Source of the DNA: a virus
Length of the DNA stretch: 20,081 nucleotides
Direction: 5' to 3' (one strand)
IMG/VR virus record: IMGVR_UViG_3300045936_000177
Coordinates: 1-20,081 of that record
Shown: piece by piece, positions 4,939-13,872 of the stretch
Layout of the letters: every line of letters begins with the position of its first letter
How positions within the stretch are numbered: position 1 is the stretch's first letter
The notes under the pieces: generated by a model
Seen by the model: only the letters and a program-made list of their open reading frames with translations
Database searches by the model: none
Told to the model about the DNA's origin: nothing
Program-made: the position numbers and the translations under genes

Positions 4939-7590
4939 TCACTCGTCCCCCTCGGTGACGCTCTCGTCCCACGCTAATTCCCGGAACCGAATCCGCAGCC
5001 GTCGCGGCGCCCCGCCCGGTGTGTCGAGTTCCACCGGCGGCTCCGCGAACTGCCCAAAGTAGCTATTGCCGCGCCCGTCCCGGTAGTGGAGCGGATGCCT
5101 GCTCCGCGCCATCGCCTGCGCGCGGCGCATGATCGCGGAGGCGGCCTGCGGCGTTTCGGCGACCACCGAGTACTCCACGTCGATCTCGATGTAGTTCGTT
5201 TCACCCTGGAGATGGATTGGCTTGGCCTGGTTCCACGGCATTAAGACGACGGTATCGTCCTTCGGGGTGATCGTCCGCTCTTTGCGCGCCGCGAGCACAA
5301 TCCGCACGCTCGGGTCCGTGACATCGGTGATGATGGTGGCATCGAACTCCACCCGAAGCGTCTGCGCGTTCGAGGGCGATCCCAACAGGCTGACGCCGTT
5401 GAAGAGGATGTATTGGCGCAGCTTGTAGAGGTATTCGACCCCCGGTCGTGCCGCGTGGTCGTCGTAGTGGGTCGTCGTCACCGTGCGGATATACGGCAGG
5501 CGCACGACCTCGTTCGGCAAGTTCGGGTCCGCGGCGAGCGCGTCCGCGGTTGGCTGCCGGGTCAGGCGGTAATACTGAAACGCCCCCGCCCCCGCATCGG
5601 ACAGCGGGTAGGTCGACTGCGGCCACGACAGCCGGACGAACGACGGCACCACATCCCCCGGCGCCATCGCCAAATCGGCGGAGAGATCGAGCGCCGGCGG
5701 GTTCGGGAAGTCCACCGTTACCGTGACCGAATCGCTGCCGGAGATGGCGAGGGCGTCGGTGGCGGTGATGATGATGGTGATCTCGTCGCCCTCGTGGAGC
5801 ACTTCGCCCGTCGAGAGCGTCGCCGATTGCGTCGTCTGCGTCACCGTGGTGGCAAACGTGTTGTCGTGGATCGTGATGCCGTCGCGGACATACTGGACAC
5901 GGCGACTCACCTGGGACGAACCGGACACGTCCCAGTCGATGAACGGCGTTCCGGTGTCGATCGTGCCCCCGTCTGTCGGCGCGACGATGGTGACCTGGGG
6001 ACCGTTCGCGTAGGTGAAGGTCCGCTCCGCGCTCTTGGCCGCGCTCGCCTCAACTGTGGTGCCGCCCGAATAGACCGTGCCGTCAAAGGCGTAGGCATCC
6101 CACTTCCAGGTCCCGAACGTCGGGATGTCGGTCGAGGTGGTCTGGTACTCGAACTTGCCGGTGCTCGCGTTGTAGGCGCCGGTGCGGGTGAAGAGGACGG
6201 TGCCCGATGAGTTCTTGATCCGAAATTTCACCACGAGGGTGGCGGTCGAATCGTCGGGATCGGAGACGGTGACCGCCAGTTCCGGGCGCGACGTGCGGAC
6301 GGCGTTGTTCGCTGGCGTGTAGGGACTCGGCACCGTTGGCGCGGCGTCGATCGAGAAGGACCGCAGCTCGGACCAACTCCCCCAATTGCCGGCGGTGTCG
6401 CGGCCCCGCATCCGCCATTTCGCGTCGGTCCCCCAATCGAGGGCGGCGAACCCGGTCTGCGCCCAGGTCACGGAGGAGACGGCGTTCGCCGCCACCGTCT
6501 TGGCGATGGCGGAGCTGTTGCGGAGGACGGTGCCGGTGTCGGCGTCGAGGATATGGATCTCGACGGCGTTGGTCGAAAGCCCACCGGAGTGCCGCCACGT
6601 CGCCGCGAACGGGGACGGCGATTGCGTCGTCTGCTTGCCGGTCGGCGTCGTCTCGGTGTCCATCGACCCGGCGCCGATCTGGAAGTAGCGGTAACTGCTC
6701 CAGGCGGACCCGGCATCGAACTGATCGTAGACCTTCGCTCGGACCCGGTAGACGACACCGGCGGCGAGGGTCGTCGCCGTCGCCGGATACGACCGCGAGA
6801 ACGCGCGGTCGTCTTGCTCGTCGGTCGTCGCCGTGACCGCGTTGGAGTCGTAGACGAGCGCGCCGGTGTCGTGGCGATAGACCTGATACTGAAACCGTTT
6901 GAGTTTGTCGGCCTCGCCGATCGCGAACTGGACAACCTGTTCGTTGTCGTCGACGAAGGTCCCGACGATCGTCGGGGTGAAGGTCGCGATCTGGGACGGA
7001 CTGGCGCTGCTCGTCGAGGAGAGCCCCGCCACGGTGACGGCCGGGGCATCGGGCGGGACGTTGGCCTCCGTATCCAGCCAAACCGCGAGCCACCCCTCGT
7101 AGCTGCTCGCCGTCCAGCCGTCCGCCGGGGGCAGACTCGACCGGGAGCGGTAGTAGAAGAGGTTGTTGGCGTCCGCGGGTTGCGCCGCGTCGCCCGCTTC
7201 CCGCATGCCGAACCGGATGCGGGCGTCGATCGCCTCGAACCCAACGGCGTAGCGACGGCCGTCGAACATCCGCAGCGCCGCCTGCAGGTCCTTGGTCGTG
7301 ATCGCCCCGTCCGCCCCGCCCGTCATCGGGGTCGTGACCGCGAACTCGTCGGTCAGGACGACGATCTCGTCGGGGTTGCCGGACTCGGCGAGCTGCACGC
7401 CGCCCTGGACGGTCGGGGTGGCGGACCCGTGCTTGCCCATGTGGGCGTTCCACCGGTAGGCCCACTGGTCGCCGGCGACCTCACCGAAGACGGTGAAAAC
7501 CTGGTTGGTGCTGTGCGGCGTCGATTCGTTGCCGGTGCTGCCGGCGGCCGGCGAGGAGGAGGAACCGCGCGCATACCCGTAGATCGGCAT
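4939..7590 (-). CDS. Large tail tip protein with Ig/Fn3-like repeats
   Basis: An 883-aa virion protein. The N-terminal ~190 residues include a Ser/Gly-rich start and a beta-rich region with aromatic residues (QWAYRWNAHMGKHG, NNLFYYRSRSSLP). The middle (~190-640) holds several Ig/Fn3-like beta-sandwich units with recurring motifs: FQYQVYRHDTGALVYDS, YRVRAKVYDQFDAGSAWSSY, AKWRMRGRDTAGNWGSWSEL, FRIKNSSGTVLFTR, and proline starts such as PTVPSPYTPANNA. A further Fn3-like unit (YYRLTRQP, EYLYKLRQYILFNG) precedes a C-terminal domain (~745-883) that may be a tail-binding beta domain. Such repeats extend tail tips or bind cell-surface glycans. GGGGAGGG precedes ATG7590. The gene is parted from the tape measure by the 7645 insert. 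Whether it includes Dit-like functions cannot be settled here. Confidence 0.72.
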   Translation of the reverse strand: MPIYGYARGSSSSPAAGSTGNESTPHSTNQVFTVFGEVAGDQWAYRWNAHMGKHGSATPTVQGGVQLAESGNPDEIVVLTDEFAVTTPMTGGADGAITTKDLQAALRMFDGRRYAVGFEAIDARIRFGMREAGDAAQPADANNLFYYRSRSSLPPADGWTASSYEGWLAVWLDTEANVPPDAPAVTVAGLSSTSSASPSQIATFTPTIVGTFVDDNEQVVQFAIGEADKLKRFQYQVYRHDTGALVYDSNAVTATTDEQDDRAFSRSYPATATTLAAGVVYRVRAKVYDQFDAGSAWSSYRYFQIGAGSMDTETTPTGKQTTQSPSPFAATWRHSGGLSTNAVEIHILDADTGTVLRNSSAIAKTVAANAVSSVTWAQTGFAALDWGTDAKWRMRGRDTAGNWGSWSELRSFSIDAAPTVPSPYTPANNAVRTSRPELAVTVSDPDDSTATLVVKFRIKNSSGTVLFTRTGAYNASTGKFEYQTTSTDIPTFGTWKWDAYAFDGTVYSGGTTVEASAAKSAERTFTYANGPQVTIVAPTDGGTIDTGTPFIDWDVSGSSQVSRRVQYVRDGITIHDNTFATTVTQTTQSATLSTGEVLHEGDEITIIITATDALAISGSDSVTVTVDFPNPPALDLSADLAMAPGDVVPSFVRLSWPQSTYPLSDAGAGAFQYYRLTRQPTADALAADPNLPNEVVRLPYIRTVTTTHYDDHAARPGVEYLYKLRQYILFNGVSLLGSPSNAQTLRVEFDATIITDVTDPSVRIVLAARKERTITPKDDTVVLMPWNQAKPIHLQGETNYIEIDVEYSVVAETPQAASAIMRRAQAMARSRHPLHYRDGRGNSYFGQFAEPPVELDTPGGAPRRLRIRFRELAWDESVTEGDE

Positions 7591-7608
7591 CGTCTATGCC
7601 CTCCCCTC

Positions 7609-7641
7609 GTGTAGAATCCCGCCCGCACGAAAGGAGAGGAG
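7609..7641 (+). promoter_or_regulatory. -10 element and ribosome site of the 7645 insert gene
   Basis: TAGAAT (7612-7617), directly preceded by TG, is a good -10; a purine-rich AAGGAGAGGAG stretch ends 3 nt before ATG7645 and supplies the ribosome site. No strong -35 is apparent. The minus-strand tail gene's own ribosome site lies between this element and ATG7590. Confidence 0.5.
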
Positions 7642-7644
7642 ACG

Positions 7645-8268
7645 ATGCGTCGAATGCTCGTGGTGATCGTGGTCGGCCTCATCGTTGCCATTGCCGCATG
7701 GACGCAAACACCGTCGGCCGCGCCCATCACACAAGGCGCTTCCCCTGTCGCTTCTCCGATGGCTCCCCCACGTCCAGAATCGATCGCCAGTAGCTTGATC
7801 GCCGGACTGCACTCTGCCGCGTACCTGCCCGAACCGACGGGCTTGGGTGACGGATGGCGACTGGAGCGGGTCGGAGTTCCCGGCGCCGACCCGGAAGTGT
7901 TCGTCGACTCGGCGAATGCCTTCTATACCGGTCCCCAGGGCGGGCGCATCGAGGTATTCGCCTACGTAACCAAGTCCGATCGCACGTCGGTTCAACAATC
8001 TTGGGAGGGGGCTTCTGCCGTATTCGAAAACCTTGCCTATAAGACCCAATATCGTCAGAGAAACGACCAAGCTGTTCCCGCTGAATGCGACAACGGAAAG
8101 AGTTCCGAGGGGACCGATCTCCTGTTCCAGGTCTCTGTTGGCATAACGATGTGTTCCGTTGGTGCCGACGCCATCGTGCTGGCCGTCGTATCTGGGGAAT
8201 ACAACGGGCAAACCGGAGCAGACGCGTCGGGAGCGGTTGTTGCCCTGAGTCTGAATCTCGACTCGTAG
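7645..8268 (+). CDS. Secreted or membrane-anchored cargo protein
   Basis: A 207-aa protein with a clear export signal: MRRM, then a hydrophobic core at ~5-19 (LVVIVVGLIVAIAAW), then a Ser/Pro/Ala linker (ITQGASPVASPMAPPRPE) of the kind common in Chloroflexota secreted proteins. There is no lipobox Cys. The rest is a compact, partly beta domain (GWRLERVGV, RIEVFAYVTKSD, LLFQVSVGITMCSV, AIVLAVVSGEYNG) with two Cys (ECDN, TMCS) that could pair outside the cell. No family is recognised. It lies opposite the late operon, between tape measure and tail tip genes, under its own promoter, so it could be expressed in a lysogen. A surface or superinfection-exclusion role is an inference from topology and context only. 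Confidence 0.75.
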   Translation: MRRMLVVIVVGLIVAIAAWTQTPSAAPITQGASPVASPMAPPRPESIASSLIAGLHSAAYLPEPTGLGDGWRLERVGVPGADPEVFVDSANAFYTGPQGGRIEVFAYVTKSDRTSVQQSWEGASAVFENLAYKTQYRQRNDQAVPAECDNGKSSEGTDLLFQVSVGITMCSVGADAIVLAVVSGEYNGQTGADASGAVVALSLNLDS

Positions 8269-8306
8269 AATCGGAAGACAGAAGGAGTTTGTAGTTCGCG
8301 GGGCCA

Positions 8307-11300
8307 TCACGAGTACCTCGCTCCGTCGCTGATCCACTCGTGCGCTTCTCGCCCCTGCCGGGACTCCCGCATGACCCGAACGAGGTCGCCTTCCGACAAC
8401 GCGTAGTTGTGGTGGTTGACGATGACCGTGGTACCTCGACTGGGCGCCGTAGCGAGGTGCGCACCGTTCGGGGAGAACGCCGCACTCACGCCCGGGGTGA
8501 GCGCCCGGTTTACCCGCGCCATGGCCGTCTCGGTCGTCGCACCCATGCCGGCGAGGCTCCGCCGTAGCCCATCCGCGATGTAGTCCCACGAGATCGGCTT
8601 CGAGAGCGGTCCCTTCTTCGCCGGAGAACTCGGCAGCAGATCCCGAATCTGCTGCGCCGCCGCCGCCGCATGCTCCACTGCCCGATCCAGAGCGCTCGTG
8701 TCCATCGTCAGGCGGGAAGAGAACACCGCCCCGTCCCACTGATTCCCCAGCGAAAAGGCAAGGCTGACCGCGTCGCGGACGCCCCGGGTATCCGCCGTGA
8801 AATCGGCCGAGAACGACGCCGAATCCCATTGGGTGCCGATCTGGCGCGAGAGGTTTCCCGCGTCTTTCACCGCCTGGGGGTCGGCAAGCAAGTCGGCCGT
8901 AAACCTCGCGGCCTCCCACTCCTTGCCGAGCGACATCACAAAGGCAGCCGCCTCGGCGACGGCCGTGGTATCGGCGGCGAATGTGGCGGTGGAATCTTCG
9001 GCGCGGCGCGGGATCTTGGGGATGCGCCTCAGGGGCATCACCTGGCTGCCGCCCGCGCCGACCGCGCCCGATCCGAGGGCAGCCGTCCCGCTTGGTTCGC
9101 TGCCGATGATCGCGTCGACGATCGTCTGAATGAAGCCGCTGGGGATGGCGGCCGTGACGGCGCCCTTGATGCCGTTCCAAATCGCCGTCCCCACTGAGGA
9201 AAAGTCGGCGCCCGTGAACCCTGATGCGACCGCGCTGACGGCCTGTTTGGCGATCGTAAGCCCTTCGCTCAAAAAATCGCCCGCATCGATCGCAGCGCCA
9301 ATCGCCGTCGCGATCCCGTTGAGGATCCCTTGCCCGAGCCCCTCCACCTTCGTCATCGCCAGCGCGATCCCACCGGCGATCGCCGTTGCTACGTCGTCGA
9401 ACTTCACGTCCTCGCCGAAGACGATGCCGGTCACGGCGCCGGCGATGAAGAGCCCGATGGCCGCCGCGACCTTCGCCGTCCCCTCGGCTCCCGCCTTCAG
9501 TACCCCAACCGCCCCGTCCGCGATCTTTTTGGGCAACCCCGACCAATCGACCTCCGTCAGATTGATCGAGGTGACGGCGGTCTTGATGCCAGTGACGAGT
9601 CCGGCCGCCACATCGGCCGCGAACACCGTTCCTTTCGCGAGGGCGTCGTGGATCGCGGAGCCGACCGCAGTGCCTGCGTTGAACACATCCTCAGCCGTGA
9701 TGTTCCAGTCCGCAATTCCGGCGATCGTGGCCTTCACGGCGGTCACGATGCCCGCCCCGAAGTCGGTCGCCCGCCCGATCGCCCCGACGACGCCATCCTT
9801 GATGGCGGTCGCGACGCGCGTGAACTCCACATCGCCCGAGAGCAAGACGATCGCTTTGACGAACACCGTTCCGACGTCGACGACCTCGGTGAGCCCCGCC
9901 GAGAGTTTGGGCTTCAGCCAAGCCGCCCCGTCCGTCGCCAACGCATGAAGGTCGTTTGCCGCGTCGTCCGCAAACCCGACCACGGCGGCCACCGATACCG
10001 CCCCCAAGGCAACGACCGCCGTCAGCCCGGAGTCGAGTTTGGTCTTCAGCCACGCCGCGCCGTCGTTGGCGAGCGACCAGAGATCGTTCGCGGCATCCTG
10101 CGCGAAGGCGATTCCCGCGGAGATCGTGACCGTGCCGAGATCGGCCGTGTTATCCCAAGCCCACCCCGCCGCCGCCTTCAGCCCCGCCCAGACATCGGAC
10201 GCCACGTCTTTGAGCCAGCCCGTGACGGTCGGCACGATCGTCGAGAGCGTCCAATCGCCAAGATCGACCAGCCCGCTCCACGCCCATCCGGCGGCAGCCT
10301 TGAGTCCCGCCCACGCGTCCGCCGCGGTGTCCTTGAGCCACCCGGTCACCAACGGCGCGACCGTGTCGAGCGTCCAATCTCCGAGCGCGGCGGTGCCCGC
10401 GAAGGCCCACCCCGCCGCCGCTTTCACGCCGGCCCAGGCATCGCCCGCGGTGTCTTTGAGCCACCCTGTGACGGTCGGCTCCAGCACGTTGAGTATCCAG
10501 TTCGTGATCGAGAACGGCTCCCACATCTCGGTGCCGTCGCCACGCGACGAGGCGCCGCCGAACAGCCGCTCCTTCAGCCACGCCCAGGCATCCTCCGCCC
10601 ACACGAAGACCCGCGGCGCCCCCACCGTCAGCGCCCACCCCGTCACCTCGCCAACGAGATCGAAGAACCCCGGTATCCCGTCCGTCTTCAGCCAGTCCCA
10701 GAGATCGGACGCCCACGCCGAGACCACCGGCGGTCCCACCCGCAACGCCCACCCGACCAGATCGCCACCGACATCGAGCAAGGTGCGCAGCGGCGCTAAT
10801 GCCGCATCGACCGCCCCCGCGAAGTCGCCCCGCAGCAGCGCCGCCAGCGTGCGGAACGGCGCCGCCAGCGTCGACCCCACCAGTCGCGCCAGCCCCGACA
10901 CGACCACCGCGATCTCGGTCATGTGGGCGCCGAGGAAGGCGAGCGCCGCCGTCGTGCCGGTGATCGCGGCCAACAGGATCGGGCCGAGCGCGGGGATCAA
11001 CTCACGCCGCAGGAATTGGGTAAAATCGGTCACGCCCCGGACGAGCAGATTGAGCATCCCCTGGAGTGAGAGCCACTTCCCCAGGTCAAATCTCGTTGCC
11101 TGCTCGACTGCCGCTCCGAACCCCTTGAACGCCCGCCCCAACCGGACGATCGACGTCGTCAACTGGCGCCCGAGGTCCTTGCCGAACAGGCGCCCCAACC
11201 GTTTCGACAGTTCCGCCATTGCCGCGATGTCCTGGGGGTTGCGCATGATGTCGAAGAAGAGCGCCGCCGCCTGAGTGACGTCGCGGTAGGTGTTACGCAG

Positions 11301-12920
11301 TTGCCGCAGCGGCTTCGCCAGTTGGACTAAGGCGGTTTGGACGGCACGCACCTGCTCGAAGTTGAGCCCAAAGACCTTGGAGAGCGAGGTCACTGCCGCC
11401 TGGATCGCCTGAGATTGGGAGGTAAACTTGCCGCCCGCTTGAAACTTGGTGCCGAAGAGGGCGGCGATTACGTCGCGGATGGGGCCGGCGGCGGCGACAA
11501 TCTTCCCGAATGTGGTCTGCACCGAATTGGCAACGCTGCTCACTGCATCCCGGAAGCCGAACAGGTTGACCTTGTAGGCGACTCCGAGGGCGGCCAGGGC
11601 GCCGACGATAAGGGCGACCGGGCCGGAGATCCCGAGCAGGAACGGCAGCATCGCCTTGAACGCCTGCACCGCCGCAATCACTTGTGGCGCGAGCAGGATG
11701 AAACCGCCCGCGAGCGTCGCGATCACGCCCGCCGCCGCTCCACCGAAGGCCGCGATCTTCTGGAGCGGTTCGGGCAGCTCGAGCAAGGCGTTGACGGCAG
11801 CGGTGGCGGCGTCGACGATCGTACGCAGCGGCGGCAGCAGCGCGGAGCCGATGACGATCGCGAGGGTTTCAACCGACCCTTTGAGTTGCTCCAGGCTGCC
11901 CTTGAAGTTGTCGAGGCGCGTCGCGGCGGCGCGCTGGGCAGCCCCGGCATCGTCGACTGCCTCCCGGTACTCCTGAACCCCCTTCGTCCCTTCTTTGTAG
12001 AGGATGTTGGCAGCACGCACGGCATCGGAGCCAAAAAGCACGGCGAGGGCGGTATTGCGCTCCTCTTCGGTCAGTCCGGCGAGGCGGTCCCGCAACTGTC
12101 CGGCGACGCCATCGAGCCCAATGAACTGTCCCTGGGCGTCGAAGAACGACAGCCCCAATTGATCCATGAGATCGGCTTGCTTCGCCGTGGGATCGAGCAT
12201 CGAGAGCAGGGCCGTCTTCAGCGAGGTCCCCGCGTCGCTCCCTCTGAGCCCATTATCGGCAAACAGCGCCAGCGCCCCGGCGGTGTCCTCGATGGTGAGG
12301 CCGAACGACGCCGCCACCGCCCCCGCTTGCGCCATGCCTGCCGCAAGGTCGGTCACGTCGCTCGCGCTCTTGTTCGCTGCGGCGGCGAAGACATCGGCGA
12401 CGTGGACGGCCTGGTCGCCCGAAAGGTTGAAGATGTTGAGGGCGTTGGACATCACCATCGCGGCTTGCGGCACCGCGACGCCGGCGGCAGCGGCGAGGGC
12501 CACCGCGCCGTCCGCTGCACCCCGGAGAATGTCCTCGGTGGAAACACCCGCCTTCCCGAGCTCTTCGATCGCCTGGGCAGCGTCGCTCGCGCTAAATGAG
12601 GTCGACTTGCCGAGGTCGAGCGCCTTTTGCCGTAGCGCCTCAAACTCCGCCCCGGTTGCGTTGGTGACGGCGGCGACCGCCGACATCTGCTCTTCAAAGT
12701 TCGCCGCCGTGTTGACGGCAAGGCCGAGCCCGCCGAGGACGGCCACGCCGAACCCGGTCATGACTCGCCCGGTTCCCTGGAGTTTGTCGAATGCGGATGT
12801 GGAGGACTTGCCGAAGGCGTTGAGGGATCGCTGGACGTGGTCGATGTTCGCGATGGCTTTCGCCACCTCGATCTCGATCGAACCATGGGCCGAGCCCAGA
12901 TCGACGCCGCCCGCGCTCAC
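8307..12920 (-). CDS. Tape measure protein (TP901-type)
   Basis: At 1537 aa this is the longest gene. Tape measure proteins set tail length and assist DNA delivery. An N-terminal helix precedes a TP901-like tail tape measure domain (~70-330): ANFEEQMSAVAAVTNATGAE, TSFSASDAAQAIEELGKAGV, ALALFADNGLRGSDAGTSLK, GSDAVRAANILYKEG. Hydrophobic segments follow (~355-455: GVIATLAGGFILLAPQVIAA, GPVALIVGALAALG). The centre has tandem ~41-residue Trp-rich repeats, and the C-terminal part has 30-residue repeats, then LPSSPAKKGPL, a motif typical of tape measure C-termini. At about 1.5 A per residue the tail would be roughly 0.2 micrometre, an inference. ATG12920 overlaps the stop of the chaperone extension (ATGA). 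Its stop overlaps an ATG (8305-8307) now leading into the 7645 insert. Confidence 0.93.
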   Translation of the reverse strand: MSAGGVDLGSAHGSIEIEVAKAIANIDHVQRSLNAFGKSSTSAFDKLQGTGRVMTGFGVAVLGGLGLAVNTAANFEEQMSAVAAVTNATGAEFEALRQKALDLGKSTSFSASDAAQAIEELGKAGVSTEDILRGAADGAVALAAAAGVAVPQAAMVMSNALNIFNLSGDQAVHVADVFAAAANKSASDVTDLAAGMAQAGAVAASFGLTIEDTAGALALFADNGLRGSDAGTSLKTALLSMLDPTAKQADLMDQLGLSFFDAQGQFIGLDGVAGQLRDRLAGLTEEERNTALAVLFGSDAVRAANILYKEGTKGVQEYREAVDDAGAAQRAAATRLDNFKGSLEQLKGSVETLAIVIGSALLPPLRTIVDAATAAVNALLELPEPLQKIAAFGGAAAGVIATLAGGFILLAPQVIAAVQAFKAMLPFLLGISGPVALIVGALAALGVAYKVNLFGFRDAVSSVANSVQTTFGKIVAAAGPIRDVIAALFGTKFQAGGKFTSQSQAIQAAVTSLSKVFGLNFEQVRAVQTALVQLAKPLRQLRNTYRDVTQAAALFFDIMRNPQDIAAMAELSKRLGRLFGKDLGRQLTTSIVRLGRAFKGFGAAVEQATRFDLGKWLSLQGMLNLLVRGVTDFTQFLRRELIPALGPILLAAITGTTAALAFLGAHMTEIAVVVSGLARLVGSTLAAPFRTLAALLRGDFAGAVDAALAPLRTLLDVGGDLVGWALRVGPPVVSAWASDLWDWLKTDGIPGFFDLVGEVTGWALTVGAPRVFVWAEDAWAWLKERLFGGASSRGDGTEMWEPFSITNWILNVLEPTVTGWLKDTAGDAWAGVKAAAGWAFAGTAALGDWTLDTVAPLVTGWLKDTAADAWAGLKAAAGWAWSGLVDLGDWTLSTIVPTVTGWLKDVASDVWAGLKAAAGWAWDNTADLGTVTISAGIAFAQDAANDLWSLANDGAAWLKTKLDSGLTAVVALGAVSVAAVVGFADDAANDLHALATDGAAWLKPKLSAGLTEVVDVGTVFVKAIVLLSGDVEFTRVATAIKDGVVGAIGRATDFGAGIVTAVKATIAGIADWNITAEDVFNAGTAVGSAIHDALAKGTVFAADVAAGLVTGIKTAVTSINLTEVDWSGLPKKIADGAVGVLKAGAEGTAKVAAAIGLFIAGAVTGIVFGEDVKFDDVATAIAGGIALAMTKVEGLGQGILNGIATAIGAAIDAGDFLSEGLTIAKQAVSAVASGFTGADFSSVGTAIWNGIKGAVTAAIPSGFIQTIVDAIIGSEPSGTAALGSGAVGAGGSQVMPLRRIPKIPRRAEDSTATFAADTTAVAEAAAFVMSLGKEWEAARFTADLLADPQAVKDAGNLSRQIGTQWDSASFSADFTADTRGVRDAVSLAFSLGNQWDGAVFSSRLTMDTSALDRAVEHAAAAAQQIRDLLPSSPAKKGPLSKPISWDYIADGLRRSLAGMGATTETAMARVNRALTPGVSAAFSPNGAHLATAPSRGTTVIVNHHNYALSEGDLVRVMRESRQGREAHEWISDGARYS
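8700..8970 (-). repeat. Three 30-residue tandem repeats in tape measure C-terminal region
   Basis: Three 90-nt units without gaps. Each encodes a helix, then a Gly-x-x-W-[DE] turn (GKEWEAARF, GTQWDSASF, GNQWDGAVF), then a strand ending A/M-D-[PT]. A partial unit (ATFAADT) precedes them and a degenerate one (SALDRAVEHA) follows. Confidence 0.75.
10105..10475 (-). repeat. Three ~41-residue Trp-rich tandem repeats in tape measure centre
   Basis: Units of about 123 nt share V-T-G-W-L-K-D-x-A-x-D-x-W-A-G-[VL]-K-A-A-A-G-W-A followed by a short variable stretch and L-G-D-W-T. Two looser copies of a related motif (DAANDLWSLANDGAAWLK, DAANDLHALATDGAAWLK) follow at 9890-10105, and a preceding stretch with paired Trp may be an older version. 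They suggest stepwise lengthening of the tape measure by unit duplication. Confidence 0.75.
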
Positions 12921-13306
12921 GGCTCGTCGTCCGCGTCGGCCCAGTCGCCCGCGAGTAGGTCGAGCGCCAGCGTCTCGGCATTGGTCGTCCCAAACTGCTC
13001 GGCGATCTGGGCCATCTCGGCGTCCTCATCGGTCAGCGCCAATACGTCGGCGAGCGTCCGGTACTTGGGGACCGACTGCTTGGGTTTGGCGTTCCTGGAC
13101 GGCGTCGGCGCGTCGACGAGATCCGTCTCGTTCGCCCGGTGGTCAGCCCATCGCTTCAGGTCGCGGACGGCGAAGTCGAAGTCGAGACGGACATCAAGAG
13201 GCCACCCGGCCTCGCTTAGTTCCAGACACTCCGATGGCCGCCTCCCCGACGACTCCGCCAGGTCCGCCAACTTCCACATCTGGAGCCGGTTCGTCAGCAA
13301 CGGCGC
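12917..13306 (-). CDS. Tail assembly chaperone C-terminal extension (+1 frame, gpGT-like)
   Basis: Open frame overlapping the 3' end of the 13817 gene and ending in an ATGA overlap with the tape measure start, the classical place of the lambda T part of gpG-T. It encodes ~129 residues: LLTNRLQMWKLADLAE, ASSGRRPSE-like turn, then DVRLDFDFAVRDLKRWADHR, a Pro/Lys linker, and an acidic helical C-terminus (LADVLALTDEDAEMAQIAEQ). No start codon with a ribosome site precedes it; ATG at the QMWKL segment lacks one. It is most likely made by ribosomal frameshifting as a fusion of ~299 aa with the upstream product. The frame is +1 (or -2) relative to that gene, not the -1 of lambda. Confidence 0.72.
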   Translation of the reverse strand, partial: APLLTNRLQMWKLADLAESSGRRPSECLELSEAGWPLDVRLDFDFAVRDLKRWADHRANETDLVDAPTPSRNAKPKQSVPKYRTLADVLALTDEDAEMAQIAEQFGTTNAETLALDLLAGDWADADDEP

Positions 13307-13817
13307 GAAAGAGCGCCGCCGCGGCCTCGTTGTTCGTCTCGCTCCAGAGGAAGAACTGCTGACGGTCGTAGGCATCGAGGTCGGTCACGAGGACCTGGCC
13401 GTCGTCGGTGCGCTCCATCTCCGAGAAGATCAGTCGCGGCTTGACGAACCCGGCCACGCAGTAGGCGTTGCAGATCTCTTCGTTGGCCTTGCTGTTGCGC
13501 TGCCACTGCGCCAGTGCCACCGACCCGTCTGAGCGCATCGCGCTCGGCTGGTCGCCGACCTTGGCGAGCGCATTGAGGACGCGCTGCTGCTGGTGCTGAG
13601 GCAGTGTTCCGATCGCGACCCGATCGGCGCTCGTGATGCGCCGGACGAGTGCCTTGCCACCCGTGCGCGGCAGGCGGAACCAAAAGCCCTGTCCGGCCTT
13701 GGTTCGCGCTGACCGAGCCCGTTCGGGCGTCAGTAGATCGCCTTGATCGTCGGCGCCGACCTCATCAACAAACTCGACCGGGATCGGCACCGGCCCCGAA
13801 AATGTCTGATTGTCCAC
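13194..13817 (-). CDS. Tail assembly chaperone (gpG-like)
   Basis: A 207-aa protein between the major tail protein and tape measure genes, the position of the chaperone that coats the tape measure before tail polymerisation. GTG13817 has GGGAGG about 7 nt upstream. Visible features: a Pro/Asp-rich start, WFRLPRTGGKALVRRITSAD, a helix (PQHQQQRVLNALAKVG), and NEEICNAYCVAGFVKPRLIF, a pattern familiar from siphovirus chaperones. FFLWSETNNEAAAALF lies just before the likely slip site; beyond it the zero frame gives Gly/Val-rich sequence to the stop, as in the unshifted product. Assignment rests mainly on context and the overlapping second frame. Confidence 0.75.
   Translation of the reverse strand: MDNQTFSGPVPIPVEFVDEVGADDQGDLLTPERARSARTKAGQGFWFRLPRTGGKALVRRITSADRVAIGTLPQHQQQRVLNALAKVGDQPSAMRSDGSVALAQWQRNSKANEEICNAYCVAGFVKPRLIFSEMERTDDGQVLVTDLDAYDRQQFFLWSETNNEAAAALFRAVADEPAPDVEVGGPGGVVGEAAIGVSGTKRGRVAS
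13307..13313 (-). other. Candidate +1 frameshift site
   Basis: Zero-frame codons CTC TTT C. tRNA-Phe reading TTT (residue 170) could move one base forward onto TTC and enter the frame that leads to the tape measure overlap. It lies just after the region where the zero frame still looks chaperone-like and inside the overlap of both open frames. No supporting pseudoknot or Shine-Dalgarno-like stimulator was established; other sites in the overlap remain possible. Confidence 0.4.
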
Positions 13818-13872
13818 AACTGCACCTCCCGCGCCTGTCCGCGCCTCTGTGCCTATCCCGCCGCGCCTACGG

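Noticed and set aside
7594-9546. 650-aa minus-strand open frame
   Set aside because: Shadow of the tape measure gene and antisense of the 7645 gene; Arg/Gly-rich without domain signatures.
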